Below are positions 1 to 10,598 of a stretch of DNA of 64,000 bases, piece by piece. The notes under the pieces were generated by a model that made no database searches, was not told the DNA's origin, and saw only the letters and a list, made by a program, of their open reading frames with translations. Position 1 is the stretch's first letter. Every line of letters starts with the position of its first letter. A program made the translations under genes and the position numbers. Source of the stretch: Erythrobacter sp. (GTDB lineage: Bacteria > Pseudomonadota > Alphaproteobacteria > Sphingomonadales > Sphingomonadaceae); the NCBI GenBank assembly GCA_029937545.1, contig JAPYPR010000008.1, forward strand, positions 45,333 through 109,332. Direction: 5' to 3'.

Positions 1-108
1 CAGGCCAGGGGCTCTCCCACGACACCACGCGGATCAACAACCAGCCAACCAGCAGCAAGCCAAGGAAAAGCACCGGCTGGCCACGGCGTGCCTCTATCAT
101 CCCCTCGT

Positions 109-1491
109 TCACGCGTGCGCCTCAGCCCTCGAAGCCAAGGCCGGGTGATCCTGGTGGTCCGTTTTGTCCCAAATTACAGGCGCGCCACGAAGCGTACCGA
201 GATAGGCCGCCAGAGCACGACGTGCGGCCATGATAGCGATGATATTCGACACGATCAGCCGTGGCATCGACAGTAGCCCCTGTCGCCATCCGTACTCACG
301 GGCAGTGAAAAGCGCCCGCATCGCAAAACGCCAGCCGAGCCCAACGAGATTGAGCAGCAATAACCAACCCAGCAGTCCGGAATAATCGGGTGCAGCGATC
401 GCGCCGCTACTCACCAGCAAGTAGAGTAATCCACTCAGCCCGATAAGCAGGTAGGCAAGCGAAAGCAGTATGGCGGCAAGCGGTCCGCGGCGATCGCGCA
501 GCTGCATCCAGACATCCGCAGCCGAGCCCTGCCAACCGAGCCGGTCCCAGCCCTGCAGCGCGATACCATGCATCCAGCGCGTCTTCTGCCGGACAGCCTG
601 ACCGAGGCGTGCGGGAAAGAAGGCCCGCGTTGCGATCAAGCGGCCGTCGGCAGTGCGGCAGCGCAGGAAACGACCCCTTCCGCCTGCCTCGGCGATCCGC
701 AGGCCAAGCTCGTAATCCTCGGTCAGCGATTGCCGCGCAAATGGCTCGTCGCCGAAGCGGCCCAGCATGTCGCGTGAAATCGCGAGACCCACGCCCGCAC
801 CCGGAATAGCTGCGCCCAGAGCGTCGCGAACGAGAAGCGCCTTGGCATGGGATTCTGCGAACTCGTCCGCGTAGTGGCTGCCGATCAGAGCGGACCCACG
901 CTGCGGGAGCGCCATTACCGGAAGTTGGGCGAAATCCGCCGCGTCCATCGCATCGTCCAGCAGAGCGAGAGCTGCGGGATCGACCATATCCTCCGCATCA
1001 TGCAACACCACCATCCGGGCGACCCTTCCGCTGCGCGCCTCGTCTACGCGCAAGGCAGCGTAGAGACGGTTGAGGCAGTCGGCCTTGCTCGTCGGGCCGT
1101 CTTCGCCGTGCAACACGATCCGCACTCTCGGATCGCTACGCGCAGCCGCCATGGCCGAAGCCATCGTTGGCGGGTCGTTGTGGTAGCAACCGACGTAGAT
1201 CCACAGGTCGCGATAGGGCCAGACTTCGAGCATGTGATAGATCGTCGGGCCAATCACGGCGGCTTCCTGCCATGCCGGAACGAATACCGCAGCGCGGCCC
1301 GCCAGCGGGTTTTCGGTCAGCTGCGATTCGTCGATCTTCGGGGTTGCGATCCGGCCGCGCAGCCGCATCCAGACATAGGACAAGTCGACCGCGAATTCGT
1401 CTATCACGCCGATTGCGAAAAAGGCCGCGCAAAACAGCAGCAGCTCTCGATGGACGAGCAAAAACCATTGCGCGACAGTGAATTCGCCCAT
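109..1491 (-). CDS. Glycosyltransferase family 2 membrane protein (NfrB-like)
   Basis: ORF with GT2-like FVPAWQEAAVIGPTI...VLHDAEDMVDPAAL and C-terminal TM segments; likely start at internal MGEFTV. Confidence 0.75.
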   Translation of the reverse strand: MGEFTVAQWFLLVHRELLLFCAAFFAIGVIDEFAVDLSYVWMRLRGRIATPKIDESQLTENPLAGRAAVFVPAWQEAAVIGPTIYHMLEVWPYRDLWIYVGCYHNDPPTMASAMAAARSDPRVRIVLHGEDGPTSKADCLNRLYAALRVDEARSGRVARMVVLHDAEDMVDPAALALLDDAMDAADFAQLPVMALPQRGSALIGSHYADEFAESHAKALLVRDALGAAIPGAGVGLAISRDMLGRFGDEPFARQSLTEDYELGLRIAEAGGRGRFLRCRTADGRLIATRAFFPARLGQAVRQKTRWMHGIALQGWDRLGWQGSAADVWMQLRDRRGPLAAILLSLAYLLIGLSGLLYLLVSSGAIAAPDYSGLLGWLLLLNLVGLGWRFAMRALFTAREYGWRQGLLSMPRLIVSNIIAIMAARRALAAYLGTLRGAPVIWDKTDHQDHPALASRAEAHA

Positions 1492-1581
1492 GAACACGAC
1501 CCGTTTCCCCCCGCCAAGGCGTCTAGCGAAACGATGACCCCCTTGCAACGCGGTGCGGTTTGTTCAAAGGACCCCCTCGAC

Positions 1582-2802
1582 ATGACCGAACGCCCTTCAG
1601 CTTTCCGCCTCATTTTCGCCCCCGTCCGCGCATTGTTCGTGAGCGATGCCTCGGCCGGCATCCTGCTCATATTCGTGGCGGTTGCAGCGATGCTGGCCGC
1701 GAATTCGCCCTTCGCTGCCGAATACCAGCAACTGTTCTACGGAAAGCTGCCCTGGACCCCGATCCCCAAGCTGTACGACCTCCATCTGTGGATCAACGAT
1801 GGCTTGATGGCGATATTCTTCTTCGTCGTCGGGCTGGAGGTGAAGCGCGAGTGGATCGAGGGGCAACTGTCTAGCGCCCAGCAGCGACGCCTGCCGATCA
1901 TGGCGGCGGCTGCCGGCATGGTCGTCCCGGCTCTGTTCTATGTCGGCGTCGTCGGCGGTGACAGCACCTTGCTGCGCGGCTGGGCGATTCCGGCCGCGAC
2001 CGACATCGCATTCGCGATGGGTGTGCTCGGCCTGCTCGGCAATCGGTGCCCGGCCTCGCTCCGCCTGTTCTTGCTGACCGTCGCTATCGTGGACGACATC
2101 GGTGCGGTGCTCGTGATCGCAGCCTTTTATACCGAGAACATCAAGCTGGAATGGCTTGCCGCCTCCGCAGTAATCGTCGGAACGATGCTAGCGATGAACA
2201 AGGCGCGTGTCTCCGCCTACTGGCCCTTCATCCTGCTGGCGCTGGTGCTGTGGTTCTTCGTCCTCAATTCCGGCATCCACGCGACGATCGCGGGTGTCGT
2301 AGGCGCGCTGTGCATCCCGATGCGCGGCAAGGACGACGAGACCATGGTCGAAACCATGGAACACGCGCTGGCCCCGTGGAGCGCCTATCTGGTCGTCCCC
2401 GTCTTCGGCTTTGCTAATGCCGGCGTGCCCTTGGCCGGTCTCGGCATGGAGCAGCTGCTAGCCCCGCTGCCGGTCGCGATCATCGCAGGGCTGTTCCTAG
2501 GCAAGCAGATCGGCATCTTCTCGGCCATCTGGCTGGCGGACCGACTGGGTATCGCCCCGCGTCCCGACCAGGCGAGCTGGCAGGAGATCTGGGGCATCAC
2601 CCTATTGTGCGGGATCGGTTTCACGATGTCGCTGTTCATCAGCGGGCTGGCCTTTGCCGGACAGGAACTGCTAATCAACGAAGCGAAGATCGGGATCCTG
2701 CTCGGGTCGTTGCTGTCGGCGATCGTCGGCTACACCGTAATCCGTCTCTCGGCCGCTCACCCCGACGATGTGAGCTCGCCTTACGTCGAAAAGAAGGGCT
2801 GA
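1582..2802 (+). CDS. nhaA: Na+/H+ antiporter NhaA
   Basis: NhaA signatures (NDGLMAIFFFVVGLEVKREW, PAATDIAFAMGVLGLLG, GIGFTMSLFI); start at MTERPSAF inside the longer ORF. Confidence 0.95.
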   Translation: MTERPSAFRLIFAPVRALFVSDASAGILLIFVAVAAMLAANSPFAAEYQQLFYGKLPWTPIPKLYDLHLWINDGLMAIFFFVVGLEVKREWIEGQLSSAQQRRLPIMAAAAGMVVPALFYVGVVGGDSTLLRGWAIPAATDIAFAMGVLGLLGNRCPASLRLFLLTVAIVDDIGAVLVIAAFYTENIKLEWLAASAVIVGTMLAMNKARVSAYWPFILLALVLWFFVLNSGIHATIAGVVGALCIPMRGKDDETMVETMEHALAPWSAYLVVPVFGFANAGVPLAGLGMEQLLAPLPVAIIAGLFLGKQIGIFSAIWLADRLGIAPRPDQASWQEIWGITLLCGIGFTMSLFISGLAFAGQELLINEAKIGILLGSLLSAIVGYTVIRLSAAHPDDVSSPYVEKKG

Positions 2803-3240
2803 CTACCAGCTACCGCTATTGGGCATGCTCGCCCACGGCTCCTGCGGCTCGAGATAGCCCTCTTGAAGAAGTTCTAGCGAAATGCCGTCGGGTGTGCGCA
2901 CGAAAGCCATATGCCCATCGCGCGGCGGGCGGTTGATCGTGTGGCCCGCATCCATCAGGCGCTGGCAGGTCGCGTAGATATCGTCGACGCGATAGGCGAG
3001 GTGCCCGAAATTCCGTCCGCCATCGTAGGTTTCCGGCGCGCTGCCATCCTCCGGCGGCCAGTTGTAGGTCAGTTCGACCTCCGCCGTGCCTTCCTGACCC
3101 GGCGCGGCAAGGAACACGAGCGTGAAGCGCCCCTTCTCGTTGTCGAAGCGGCGCACTTCCTTCAGCCCGATGAGATCGAAGAAGGCGACCGTCGTGTCGA
3201 TATCGGTGACGCGGATCATGGTGTGGAGGAACTTGGTCAT
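2803..3240 (-). CDS. gloA: Lactoylglutathione lyase / VOC family glyoxalase I
   Basis: MIRVTDIDTTVAFF...FVRTPDGISLELLQEG. Confidence 0.85.
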   Translation of the reverse strand: MTKFLHTMIRVTDIDTTVAFFDLIGLKEVRRFDNEKGRFTLVFLAAPGQEGTAEVELTYNWPPEDGSAPETYDGGRNFGHLAYRVDDIYATCQRLMDAGHTINRPPRDGHMAFVRTPDGISLELLQEGYLEPQEPWASMPNSGSW

Positions 3241-3364
3241 TCCGCGCAGATGGTGCGAATTTTCCAGGATACAAACGAAAATGCGCCGCAGCGGGTGCGG
3301 CGCATTCGAATACTCTAGCGGGAGAGGGGACGAGCGCCTGCCCGCACCCTGACCGGCTGGTCAC

Positions 3365-4141
3365 TCAGAAACTGGCGGAAATCGTGCCCACGATCGCGTC
3401 GTCGGTGGAGCCGTCTATGGACGGACCTTCGACGCCGACATAGGAAACGCCGACCTCGAACATGCCGGCCGATGCGGTCGCCCCGATCGCCCAGTCCAGT
3501 CCCGTGTCGTCTGCGGTACCGGCGAGCAGCGGCGGTGCCAGCGGCCCGTCGGTGTAGCCGAGGTGTCCGGTCAGGGTGATCGGCGTGTTCGGAATGCCTA
3601 CTCCGAGGTCGGTATAGACATAGAGGTTGTCGTCATTGCCGAGCGAATCCTGGCTCGGTGCCCAGGCGACGCCGACCGTGGCTTCCGCCGGGCCGAGGTT
3701 GAAGCCGAGCGAGGCGTATGGCTCCCAGTAGTCGGTATCGAGCCCGAGGTCTTCGGTCGGATAGAGATAATAAAGCACGCCGACGTCGAAGCTGACGGCG
3801 TCGCTCAGCTGGCCGCTATAGCCGGCATAGATATCGACTTCGAGCTCACCAAAGGCGGGGCCGCCGTCGATCGACGATGCCCAGGTGCCGACATAGAAGC
3901 CGCTGTCATGCGCGATGTCGATGCCGCCCTGGATGGCGGGATCGCCACCCGACAGCGACACGCCGCGGAAACGATAGTCCGTGGTCAGTGCGACGTTGGC
4001 GGAGACGGTCACCGGACCGGCATCGACGCCGTCCTCGACCTCTTCAGCCGGATTGGAGACCTGCGCCATCACGGGCGCGGCGGAAATCAGGCTCACGGAT
4101 GCGAGCGAAACGGCCATCAGGCCGCGAAAGGACGTTAGCAT
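3365..4141 (-). CDS. TorF family putative porin
   Basis: Signal peptide, then VSANVALTTDYRFRGVSLSGGDPAIQGGIDI typical of the TorF/Gcw_chp family. Confidence 0.8.
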   Translation of the reverse strand: MLTSFRGLMAVSLASVSLISAAPVMAQVSNPAEEVEDGVDAGPVTVSANVALTTDYRFRGVSLSGGDPAIQGGIDIAHDSGFYVGTWASSIDGGPAFGELEVDIYAGYSGQLSDAVSFDVGVLYYLYPTEDLGLDTDYWEPYASLGFNLGPAEATVGVAWAPSQDSLGNDDNLYVYTDLGVGIPNTPITLTGHLGYTDGPLAPPLLAGTADDTGLDWAIGATASAGMFEVGVSYVGVEGPSIDGSTDDAIVGTISASF

Positions 4142-4414
4142 TACAAACTCCTATACGAGTGTCGCTTCGTCCCACCTGCGAATCCGTCGGGGCCTTTTTG
4201 GTGGCTCCTCGTCCGGATACGGCAACTTTTGTGAACGTCGCTGCTCCTTTACGCAAGATATGGCCCGAAAACTTTTTGCACATGCAGCAAAACCTGTGAT
4301 GTTATCGCAACTGCACAACACGCCATTCAGCGAAGGTTGTCCCGTGGCGGACTAGGCCCTATCTGGTCGGCCGACGGCATGGTCCGCATCCCATATATCG
4401 AGAACTCACGACCA

Positions 4415-5218
4415 ATGCTTCGATCCCTTCGCCAATTGTTCAAGGAACGTCCCACCGCGCGGCGCGTGGCGCAGGTGCCGGATGGCGAACGCTATTACGT
4501 GATCGGCGATATCCATGGTCGCCTCGACCTGTTCGAGGAATTGATCGAAGCGATCGAAGCCGACGATGCGGACAACGAAGCGGCAGACACAACGGTCATT
4601 CTGCTCGGCGACCTGATCGACCGTGGTCCGGATAGCTGCGGCGTGATCGAGCGCGCCCGCGACTGGGGTAAGACGCGCAAGGTGCGCTACATCGCCGGCA
4701 ATCACGAGGAGATGTTCCTCGAGAGTTTCGACGACAAGGAAATGCTGCGCCACTTCGTCAAGCATGGCGGGCGCGAGACGATCCTGAGCTACGGTATCAA
4801 GCGCAAGCGCTACAACGAGCTCACGATGAAGGATCTGCAGACTGAAATGGTCGGTCTGATCCCGCAGGACCATCGCGAATTTCTCGCTTCATTCGAGGAT
4901 CTGATCATCGCCGGCGACTATGTTTTCGTTCATGCCGGACTCAATCCGAAGCGCCCGATCGAAGAGCAAAAACAGAGCGACTTGCGCTGGATCCGCGAGC
5001 GCTTTCTCAAGCATCCCGAGCCGTTCAGCCATGTCGTCGTGCATGGCCACACGATCTTCGAGGATATCGAGCGGACCGACCATCGCATTGGCATCGATAC
5101 GGGCGCGTTTCGTACCGGCCGGTTAACCGCGCTCGTCCTTGAAGGCGAGACGCGGCGCACCATCCAGGCGGTCGAGACCGACGGGTCGATCGCGATCCGG
5201 GCAGACACGCTCGACTGA
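4415..5218 (+). CDS. Metallophosphoesterase (serine/threonine phosphatase family)
   Basis: GDIHGR, GDLIDRGPDS, GNHEE motifs. Confidence 0.85.
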   Translation: MLRSLRQLFKERPTARRVAQVPDGERYYVIGDIHGRLDLFEELIEAIEADDADNEAADTTVILLGDLIDRGPDSCGVIERARDWGKTRKVRYIAGNHEEMFLESFDDKEMLRHFVKHGGRETILSYGIKRKRYNELTMKDLQTEMVGLIPQDHREFLASFEDLIIAGDYVFVHAGLNPKRPIEEQKQSDLRWIRERFLKHPEPFSHVVVHGHTIFEDIERTDHRIGIDTGAFRTGRLTALVLEGETRRTIQAVETDGSIAIRADTLD

Positions 5219-5264
5219 AGCGTGGCAGGCTCCTGGTCGATCCGGAAGCCCGCCATCACGTGCG

Positions 5265-7307
5265 CTACTCGCCCGCCAATTCCTGAACCAGTGCAGGCGC
5301 GGGATAGATCGTCTCCAGCGCTTCCTGCACCGCATCGGTCGACACCGCCACGGTGCGGTTGAGCGTGCCGTCATAGCCGTAGTTACCGCCCAGCGAGTGG
5401 ATGTTGCCGTCGAAGGCCGCGCCGATCACCGTGCCGGCGCGGTCGATCACCGGAGAGCCGGAATTGCCGCCGATGATGTCGTTGGTGGTCACGAAGTCGA
5501 AAGCGGTATCGGGATCGATATCGGCCTGGTTCGCGGCGAAGGCCTCGGCCACGTCGAACGGCGGCGCGCCGGTCGCGCGCTCGAAAGTCCCGCCCATGGT
5601 AGTTAGGATCGGGACCTGCTGGCCGCGTTCCTCCCAGCCCTTCACCTGGCCATAGCTGATACGCAGCGTGAAGGTCGCGTCGGGATAGAGGCTGTCGCCA
5701 TAGGCTGCGAAGCGTGCATCGGCGAGCTTGCCACCGGCGATGGCGAGCGGGCCCGAATAGCTCTCGTTCACCGCATCGCGCAGCGCCCGCTGGCGATCGG
5801 CGAGGCGCAGGGCGTACTGGATCATCGGATCGTCCGATGCCTCGATCGCAGCCAAACCGCCGTCCCACAGCGCCTTGCGCACCGCCGGATCGGCCAGCTG
5901 TGTGCCTTCGACCAGCCGCTCGGCCAGTGCTTCGGGGCTTTCCTGGCCCAGCAGCAGGCGGCTGTCCGCATCGTCCACGCCGAGATACTCGCGCGCCTTC
6001 GACAGGCTCCACCCCATCATCAGCTCGTCGAGCCAGGGATAGACGGGCCGCTCGTCGAGCAGGCGCTTCTCTGTCAGCGGCAGCGCGCTATCGGTGTAGC
6101 CGGGCAGGCGCTCGCCATTGGGCTTAGCGCGCTCCTGCGCGGCGAAGACCAGCGTGGACGCATATCCGAACAGGTCGCCCGACGGGCTGATGAACCGCGA
6201 CGGCAGGTACAGCGCACGATAGGCTTCGGTCGCCTCGTCCACCGCGGTCCACGGATCGCCGATCTCGGCACTGCCGGCGCTGCGCTGGCGTAGTTCGGCT
6301 TCGGCTTCGGCCAGCTGGGCGGTGAAGTCCGGATCGTTCAGCGCCCTGGTGCGACCGATGTAGACCTTGAGGCCGTTCTCGACGCCATTGAGCGTATCGA
6401 GGCCTTGCCGTTCTTTCTCCGGGCTCTCGTCCATCGCGGTGATCAGGCGGCCGCGCAGTTCGGATAGCGTCGTAAGCGTAACAGGCAGGCGCACCTCGCG
6501 TTCGAAAGCAAGCTGGCTCTGCGTATATAGGCGGCTGGTCGAGCCGGGATTGCCGACCACGAAGGTAACTTCGCCCTCTTGCGGAGCGCGCGGGTTCCAC
6601 CGAAGGTGCTGCGGCGTCGCGACCGGCTGGCCGTTCTCGTAGGCGCGCAGGAAGCTCGCATCGAGCGAGTAGCGCGGGAAGTTGAAGTTGTCGGGATCGC
6701 CGCCGAAGGTCGAGGCGCGGTCTTCCGGGGCCCAGGCGAGGCGGATGTCGGAGTATTTGCGATAGGTGTAGAGCTTGTACTGCCCGCCGCCGAACAGCGT
6801 CACCACCTGGCAGCGGGTCGTGTCGGTATCCGGGCAACCGGCCGATTCGAGTTCCGCGATCTTGGCATCGCGTGCCTTGGTGAGGGCTTCGCCTGCGAGC
6901 CCGGCGAAGGAGTCCTTCACCTCTTCGGTCACATCCGCAATAGAGGTCACGACCTCGGCTTGCTGGCCGGGGCATTCGAGCTCCTCCTCGCGGTTCTGAG
7001 CGACGAAGCCGGCGTCGAGATAGTCCATCGCGTCCGACGAATTGTCGAACAGGCAGCTGGCGATGCAGTGGTGGTTGGTGAGGATCAGGCCCGAAGCCGA
7101 AACGAAGCTGGCCGAGCACCCGCCGGTCAGGCGCACGGCGGCGGCCTGCACGCGGTCGAGCCACGCCTGGTCCGGCGCCCAGCCATAGGTCTCTTCCATC
7201 CGTTCGGTCGGGAAACCGTCGAAGGTCCACATGCCCTCGTCGGCCTGCGCTGCGGTGGAAGTGAAGGCGACGGCGGCGCTGGCCGCATAAAGCGCGAAAC
7301 GTTTCAT
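5265..7307 (-). CDS. S46 family peptidase (dipeptidyl-peptidase 7/11-like)
   Basis: Signal peptide; GGCSASFVSASGLILTNHHC and NDIIGGNSGSPVID. Confidence 0.9.
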   Translation of the reverse strand: MKRFALYAASAAVAFTSTAAQADEGMWTFDGFPTERMEETYGWAPDQAWLDRVQAAAVRLTGGCSASFVSASGLILTNHHCIASCLFDNSSDAMDYLDAGFVAQNREEELECPGQQAEVVTSIADVTEEVKDSFAGLAGEALTKARDAKIAELESAGCPDTDTTRCQVVTLFGGGQYKLYTYRKYSDIRLAWAPEDRASTFGGDPDNFNFPRYSLDASFLRAYENGQPVATPQHLRWNPRAPQEGEVTFVVGNPGSTSRLYTQSQLAFEREVRLPVTLTTLSELRGRLITAMDESPEKERQGLDTLNGVENGLKVYIGRTRALNDPDFTAQLAEAEAELRQRSAGSAEIGDPWTAVDEATEAYRALYLPSRFISPSGDLFGYASTLVFAAQERAKPNGERLPGYTDSALPLTEKRLLDERPVYPWLDELMMGWSLSKAREYLGVDDADSRLLLGQESPEALAERLVEGTQLADPAVRKALWDGGLAAIEASDDPMIQYALRLADRQRALRDAVNESYSGPLAIAGGKLADARFAAYGDSLYPDATFTLRISYGQVKGWEERGQQVPILTTMGGTFERATGAPPFDVAEAFAANQADIDPDTAFDFVTTNDIIGGNSGSPVIDRAGTVIGAAFDGNIHSLGGNYGYDGTLNRTVAVSTDAVQEALETIYPAPALVQELAGE

Positions 7308-7402
7308 GGATTGACCCTCTTCATAACTCTCGTTGCGCGCCATTTTTCGCCTTTCGGCGGCGATTGTCCAGCCCCGGTACGGGGGCGATTGCCGGGAAAG
7401 AT

Positions 7403-7803
<401 letters not shown>

Positions 7804-8148
7804 GAGCGGGGAAATAGGGCGCGGCGATGGTTTCGCCAAGTCGAAACGGAGAGGTGGACCACTGACAGGCGTGTTTTGAAAAACTCCGGCGCGCCGTTTT
7901 TGTCTGATAATTGAGTTCCTTGGAATGGATTTTATCGGTCGCTGTGTCACCTTCCGCTGATGCCGGTTCGGGGCTACGAGCCGTGCTTTTCGTTATCATC
8001 CCACGCGTTTTCGCCAGTGCCGCTGCGCTTCGGAGGCTTCCGTGTTTCGAAGTGCGATGTCGGGAAAAAGGGAGGCACTGACCGCTCATCCCGCTACCAT
8101 GCCTTCGCTTGGTGCAAGTAGGAAAGGCCAATGTCGGCGAACGACCCG

Positions 8149-8304
8149 ATTGTGTTGAAAAAGTCGACCCCGCCACGTCGGAGGTCAAATTCGGGCAACA
8201 ATGATTCAAAGTGAATTCGCCGCTTGAATCATTGAAACGATAAGCAACGCATCAAAGCTCTATTATTGCCGGCCAAAACGGGCGGCGGAGTTTTTCAACA
8301 CAAT
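8149..8304. mobile_element. Candidate MITE / IS remnant with 14-bp terminal inverted repeats
   Basis: ATTGTGTTGAAAAA at 8149-8162 and its reverse complement TTTTTCAACACAAT at 8291-8304; internal inverted repeat CAATGATTCAA...TTGAATCATTG; GACCC near both ends. Confidence 0.5.
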
Positions 8305-8341
8305 AGACCCCATTGCGGACGTTCCATGTTCCGGCTCGGGT

Positions 8342-9268
8342 TCAGTTTTCCAAATCTTCTCGTGCGCAATCGGGGGGCGTGAAATTGATCTCGGCGAGGC
8401 GCCAGCCGGGATCGCTTCCCATGAGCTCGTCCAGCGAAGGAACGATCGCAGGGACCTCGATCCCGCGCAGATCAGCGATCATATAGCGCCCGGATTCCCT
8501 CACGCGAACCCGCGCGGACGGGTAGTGCCTCTCCAGCCGCTCTCGGAGGCGGACCGCCTCGGGCGATAGCCCCGAGCCCTTCAATTTTCGCGGCGCGCCG
8601 TCGAGCAGTTCGGCCGAGGCGATACGGACGTTCTTGACGCCGTCGAACAGGATCGACAGCGAGATGAACGCCGCCGCCGCCGCATCTGCCCACCAGAAGC
8701 CCAGGCCGATGCCGATTATCCCTAGAATCCCGGCCAGTCCGGTTTGCCAGTCGGCTTTCTGCATCTGGGCATCGGTATGCAGAACCTTGTCGCGCAGGTT
8801 CTCCGCGATCGGTTTCTTATGCCGGCCGAGAATCGTGGGAATGACGACCGAATAGGCCAGTGCAGCTATCATGACCCACCCGAGCCAGATAGTATGACCG
8901 AAGACCGTGATCGGACCGATCGTGGGGTGCTCCTGCTTGAGAAGAGCGGTAACCCCGCTGTAGAACAGCCACAGGCCCATTGTCGCCAGCACCACGGCAG
9001 AGGTCAGGAACGCGAGACTGTTGACGCGCACGAAGCCGAAGGGATGGCGTTCGGTGGGATTTTTGCTTTCGAGCCGGGTGGCAAAGAGAAAAGTCGCCGC
9101 GGGAACGAGGCCGAGCAGGTCCTCGAGGAAGGCGGTCTTCATCGCCTGGCTGCTGCCCATGGCGAAATACATAACGACGACCACACTCGCCATGCCGATT
9201 AGCGTCCACCATTCGAGGCGCTTCGCCTTATGCATGTCGCCGGCGATGGCTTCGGGCAAACCGCTCAT
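8342..9268 (-). CDS. Cation diffusion facilitator family transporter
   Basis: Multi-TM with ESKNPTERHPFGFVRVNSLAFL; start at MSGLPEAI. Confidence 0.8.
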   Translation of the reverse strand: MSGLPEAIAGDMHKAKRLEWWTLIGMASVVVVMYFAMGSSQAMKTAFLEDLLGLVPAATFLFATRLESKNPTERHPFGFVRVNSLAFLTSAVVLATMGLWLFYSGVTALLKQEHPTIGPITVFGHTIWLGWVMIAALAYSVVIPTILGRHKKPIAENLRDKVLHTDAQMQKADWQTGLAGILGIIGIGLGFWWADAAAAAFISLSILFDGVKNVRIASAELLDGAPRKLKGSGLSPEAVRLRERLERHYPSARVRVRESGRYMIADLRGIEVPAIVPSLDELMGSDPGWRLAEINFTPPDCAREDLEN

Positions 9269-9690
9269 GGCCGAGCGGCCTTCTCGACCGTCATGATCCA
9301 GCCATTCTCCCCATGGCGCATGGCAAAGCGCTGGACCGATTCGTGCTTGGGAGGTTTGGCGCGCCAGCCGATCGCGCGACCGAAATGGACTTCCTTGCTC
9401 CACGGACTATCCATCGCGAAATTGCCGTAGGCCAGATCGATCTTGCCCTCGGCCAATTCGGCGAGAATCTCTTCGCTGTCGCCGCGGCGGATCTGCAAAT
9501 CGGCGCCAGTTGTCTCCTGCAATTCGGCCAACGCATCGCAAACATGGCCGTCGGCCTGAGCGTTCTCGATCCAGCCGAGCCGGATCGTTCCGGTCTCGCC
9601 AACAAGTGATGTCGTTCGTTCGGGATCACGCGGCATATCGCAGCTTGCCAAGATCAGGCCAGTCAGACCGGTCAGCGCCCATCGCCACAT
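9265..9690 (-). CDS. Small lipoprotein with solute-binding-protein-like fold
   Basis: Lipobox-like LILASC; SBP-like LAEGKIDLAYGNFA; overlaps the CDF gene by 4 bp. Confidence 0.55.
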   Translation of the reverse strand: MWRWALTGLTGLILASCDMPRDPERTTSLVGETGTIRLGWIENAQADGHVCDALAELQETTGADLQIRRGDSEEILAELAEGKIDLAYGNFAMDSPWSKEVHFGRAIGWRAKPPKHESVQRFAMRHGENGWIMTVEKAARP

Positions 9691-9833
9691 CGTCTTCGCT
9701 CTCCCCGCGATACTACCTTGTCAATATAACCGTTGGGTTGGCTAAAGGTTGCATATGGCACTACGGGCGTAGGGTTCCGGTTTCTCTTCTGGCGAGCAGT
9801 CCGGCAGCTCCCCACCCGAACAAGACCTTACCC

Positions 9834-10598
9834 CTACCGCGTATTCCCCCGGTCGCGATCCAGTAGCAGCTGGAACAGGATCGCGCGCACTTCGCCGTCG
9901 ATTTCGCCGTTGATCTTCTCGGGGCGCCAGCGGCGCTGGAAGGCTTCGACGGCCTTGTGCCCGTCGGTGATGTCGTAGCCGTAGCGCTCCAGCGCGAGGT
10001 AGAAGGCTGCGTCGTTGTCGAACGGGTCGCCGCGTTCGAGCTTTTCGGGGCGCGGCAGGCACAGGCCGTATTCGGCGAGGCGGTCCCACGGGAACAGCTC
10101 GCCCGGATCGATCTTGCGGGCGGGCGCGACGTCGGAATGGCCCACCACATTGGCGCGCGGGATGTCGTATTGCTTCACGATCCGCGCGACCAGCGGCACG
10201 AGCTTTTCGAACTGCGCCTCGTTGAATTCGCGATAGCCGTATTTGTGGCCCGGGTGGTCGAGCTCGATGCCGACGCTGATGCCGTTCACGTCCTTGTGGC
10301 CGCGCCAGTAGGAGACGCCGGCGTGCCAGGCGCGCTTGTCTTCCGGCACCAGCCGCACGACCTCGCCCTGTTCGCCGATCAGGTAATGCGCAGAGACCTT
10401 GGCTTCGGGATCGCATAGCCGTTCGATGGCGAAGCCCTTGTCCTCCATCTCGGTGTAGTGGATCACCACCATGGAGATGGGTCCGCTGCGCTCGTCGTGA
10501 TTGGGCGAGAGGACTTCGCGGTCGACCAGCTCGTCCTTGCTGGCGGGCAGGCCTTCGCCCAATTTCCCGAAGTCCGATTTGCCGAAGTCCGACTTCAC
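9834..10598 (-). CDS. N-acetylmuramoyl-L-alanine amidase (amidase_2 family)
   Basis: VVIHYTEM, VSAHYLIGEQGEVVRLV, AWHAG, VVGHSDVAPARKIDPGELFPW. Confidence 0.9.
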   Translation of the reverse strand: MKSDFGKSDFGKLGEGLPASKDELVDREVLSPNHDERSGPISMVVIHYTEMEDKGFAIERLCDPEAKVSAHYLIGEQGEVVRLVPEDKRAWHAGVSYWRGHKDVNGISVGIELDHPGHKYGYREFNEAQFEKLVPLVARIVKQYDIPRANVVGHSDVAPARKIDPGELFPWDRLAEYGLCLPRPEKLERGDPFDNDAAFYLALERYGYDITDGHKAVEAFQRRWRPEKINGEIDGEVRAILFQLLLDRDRGNTR

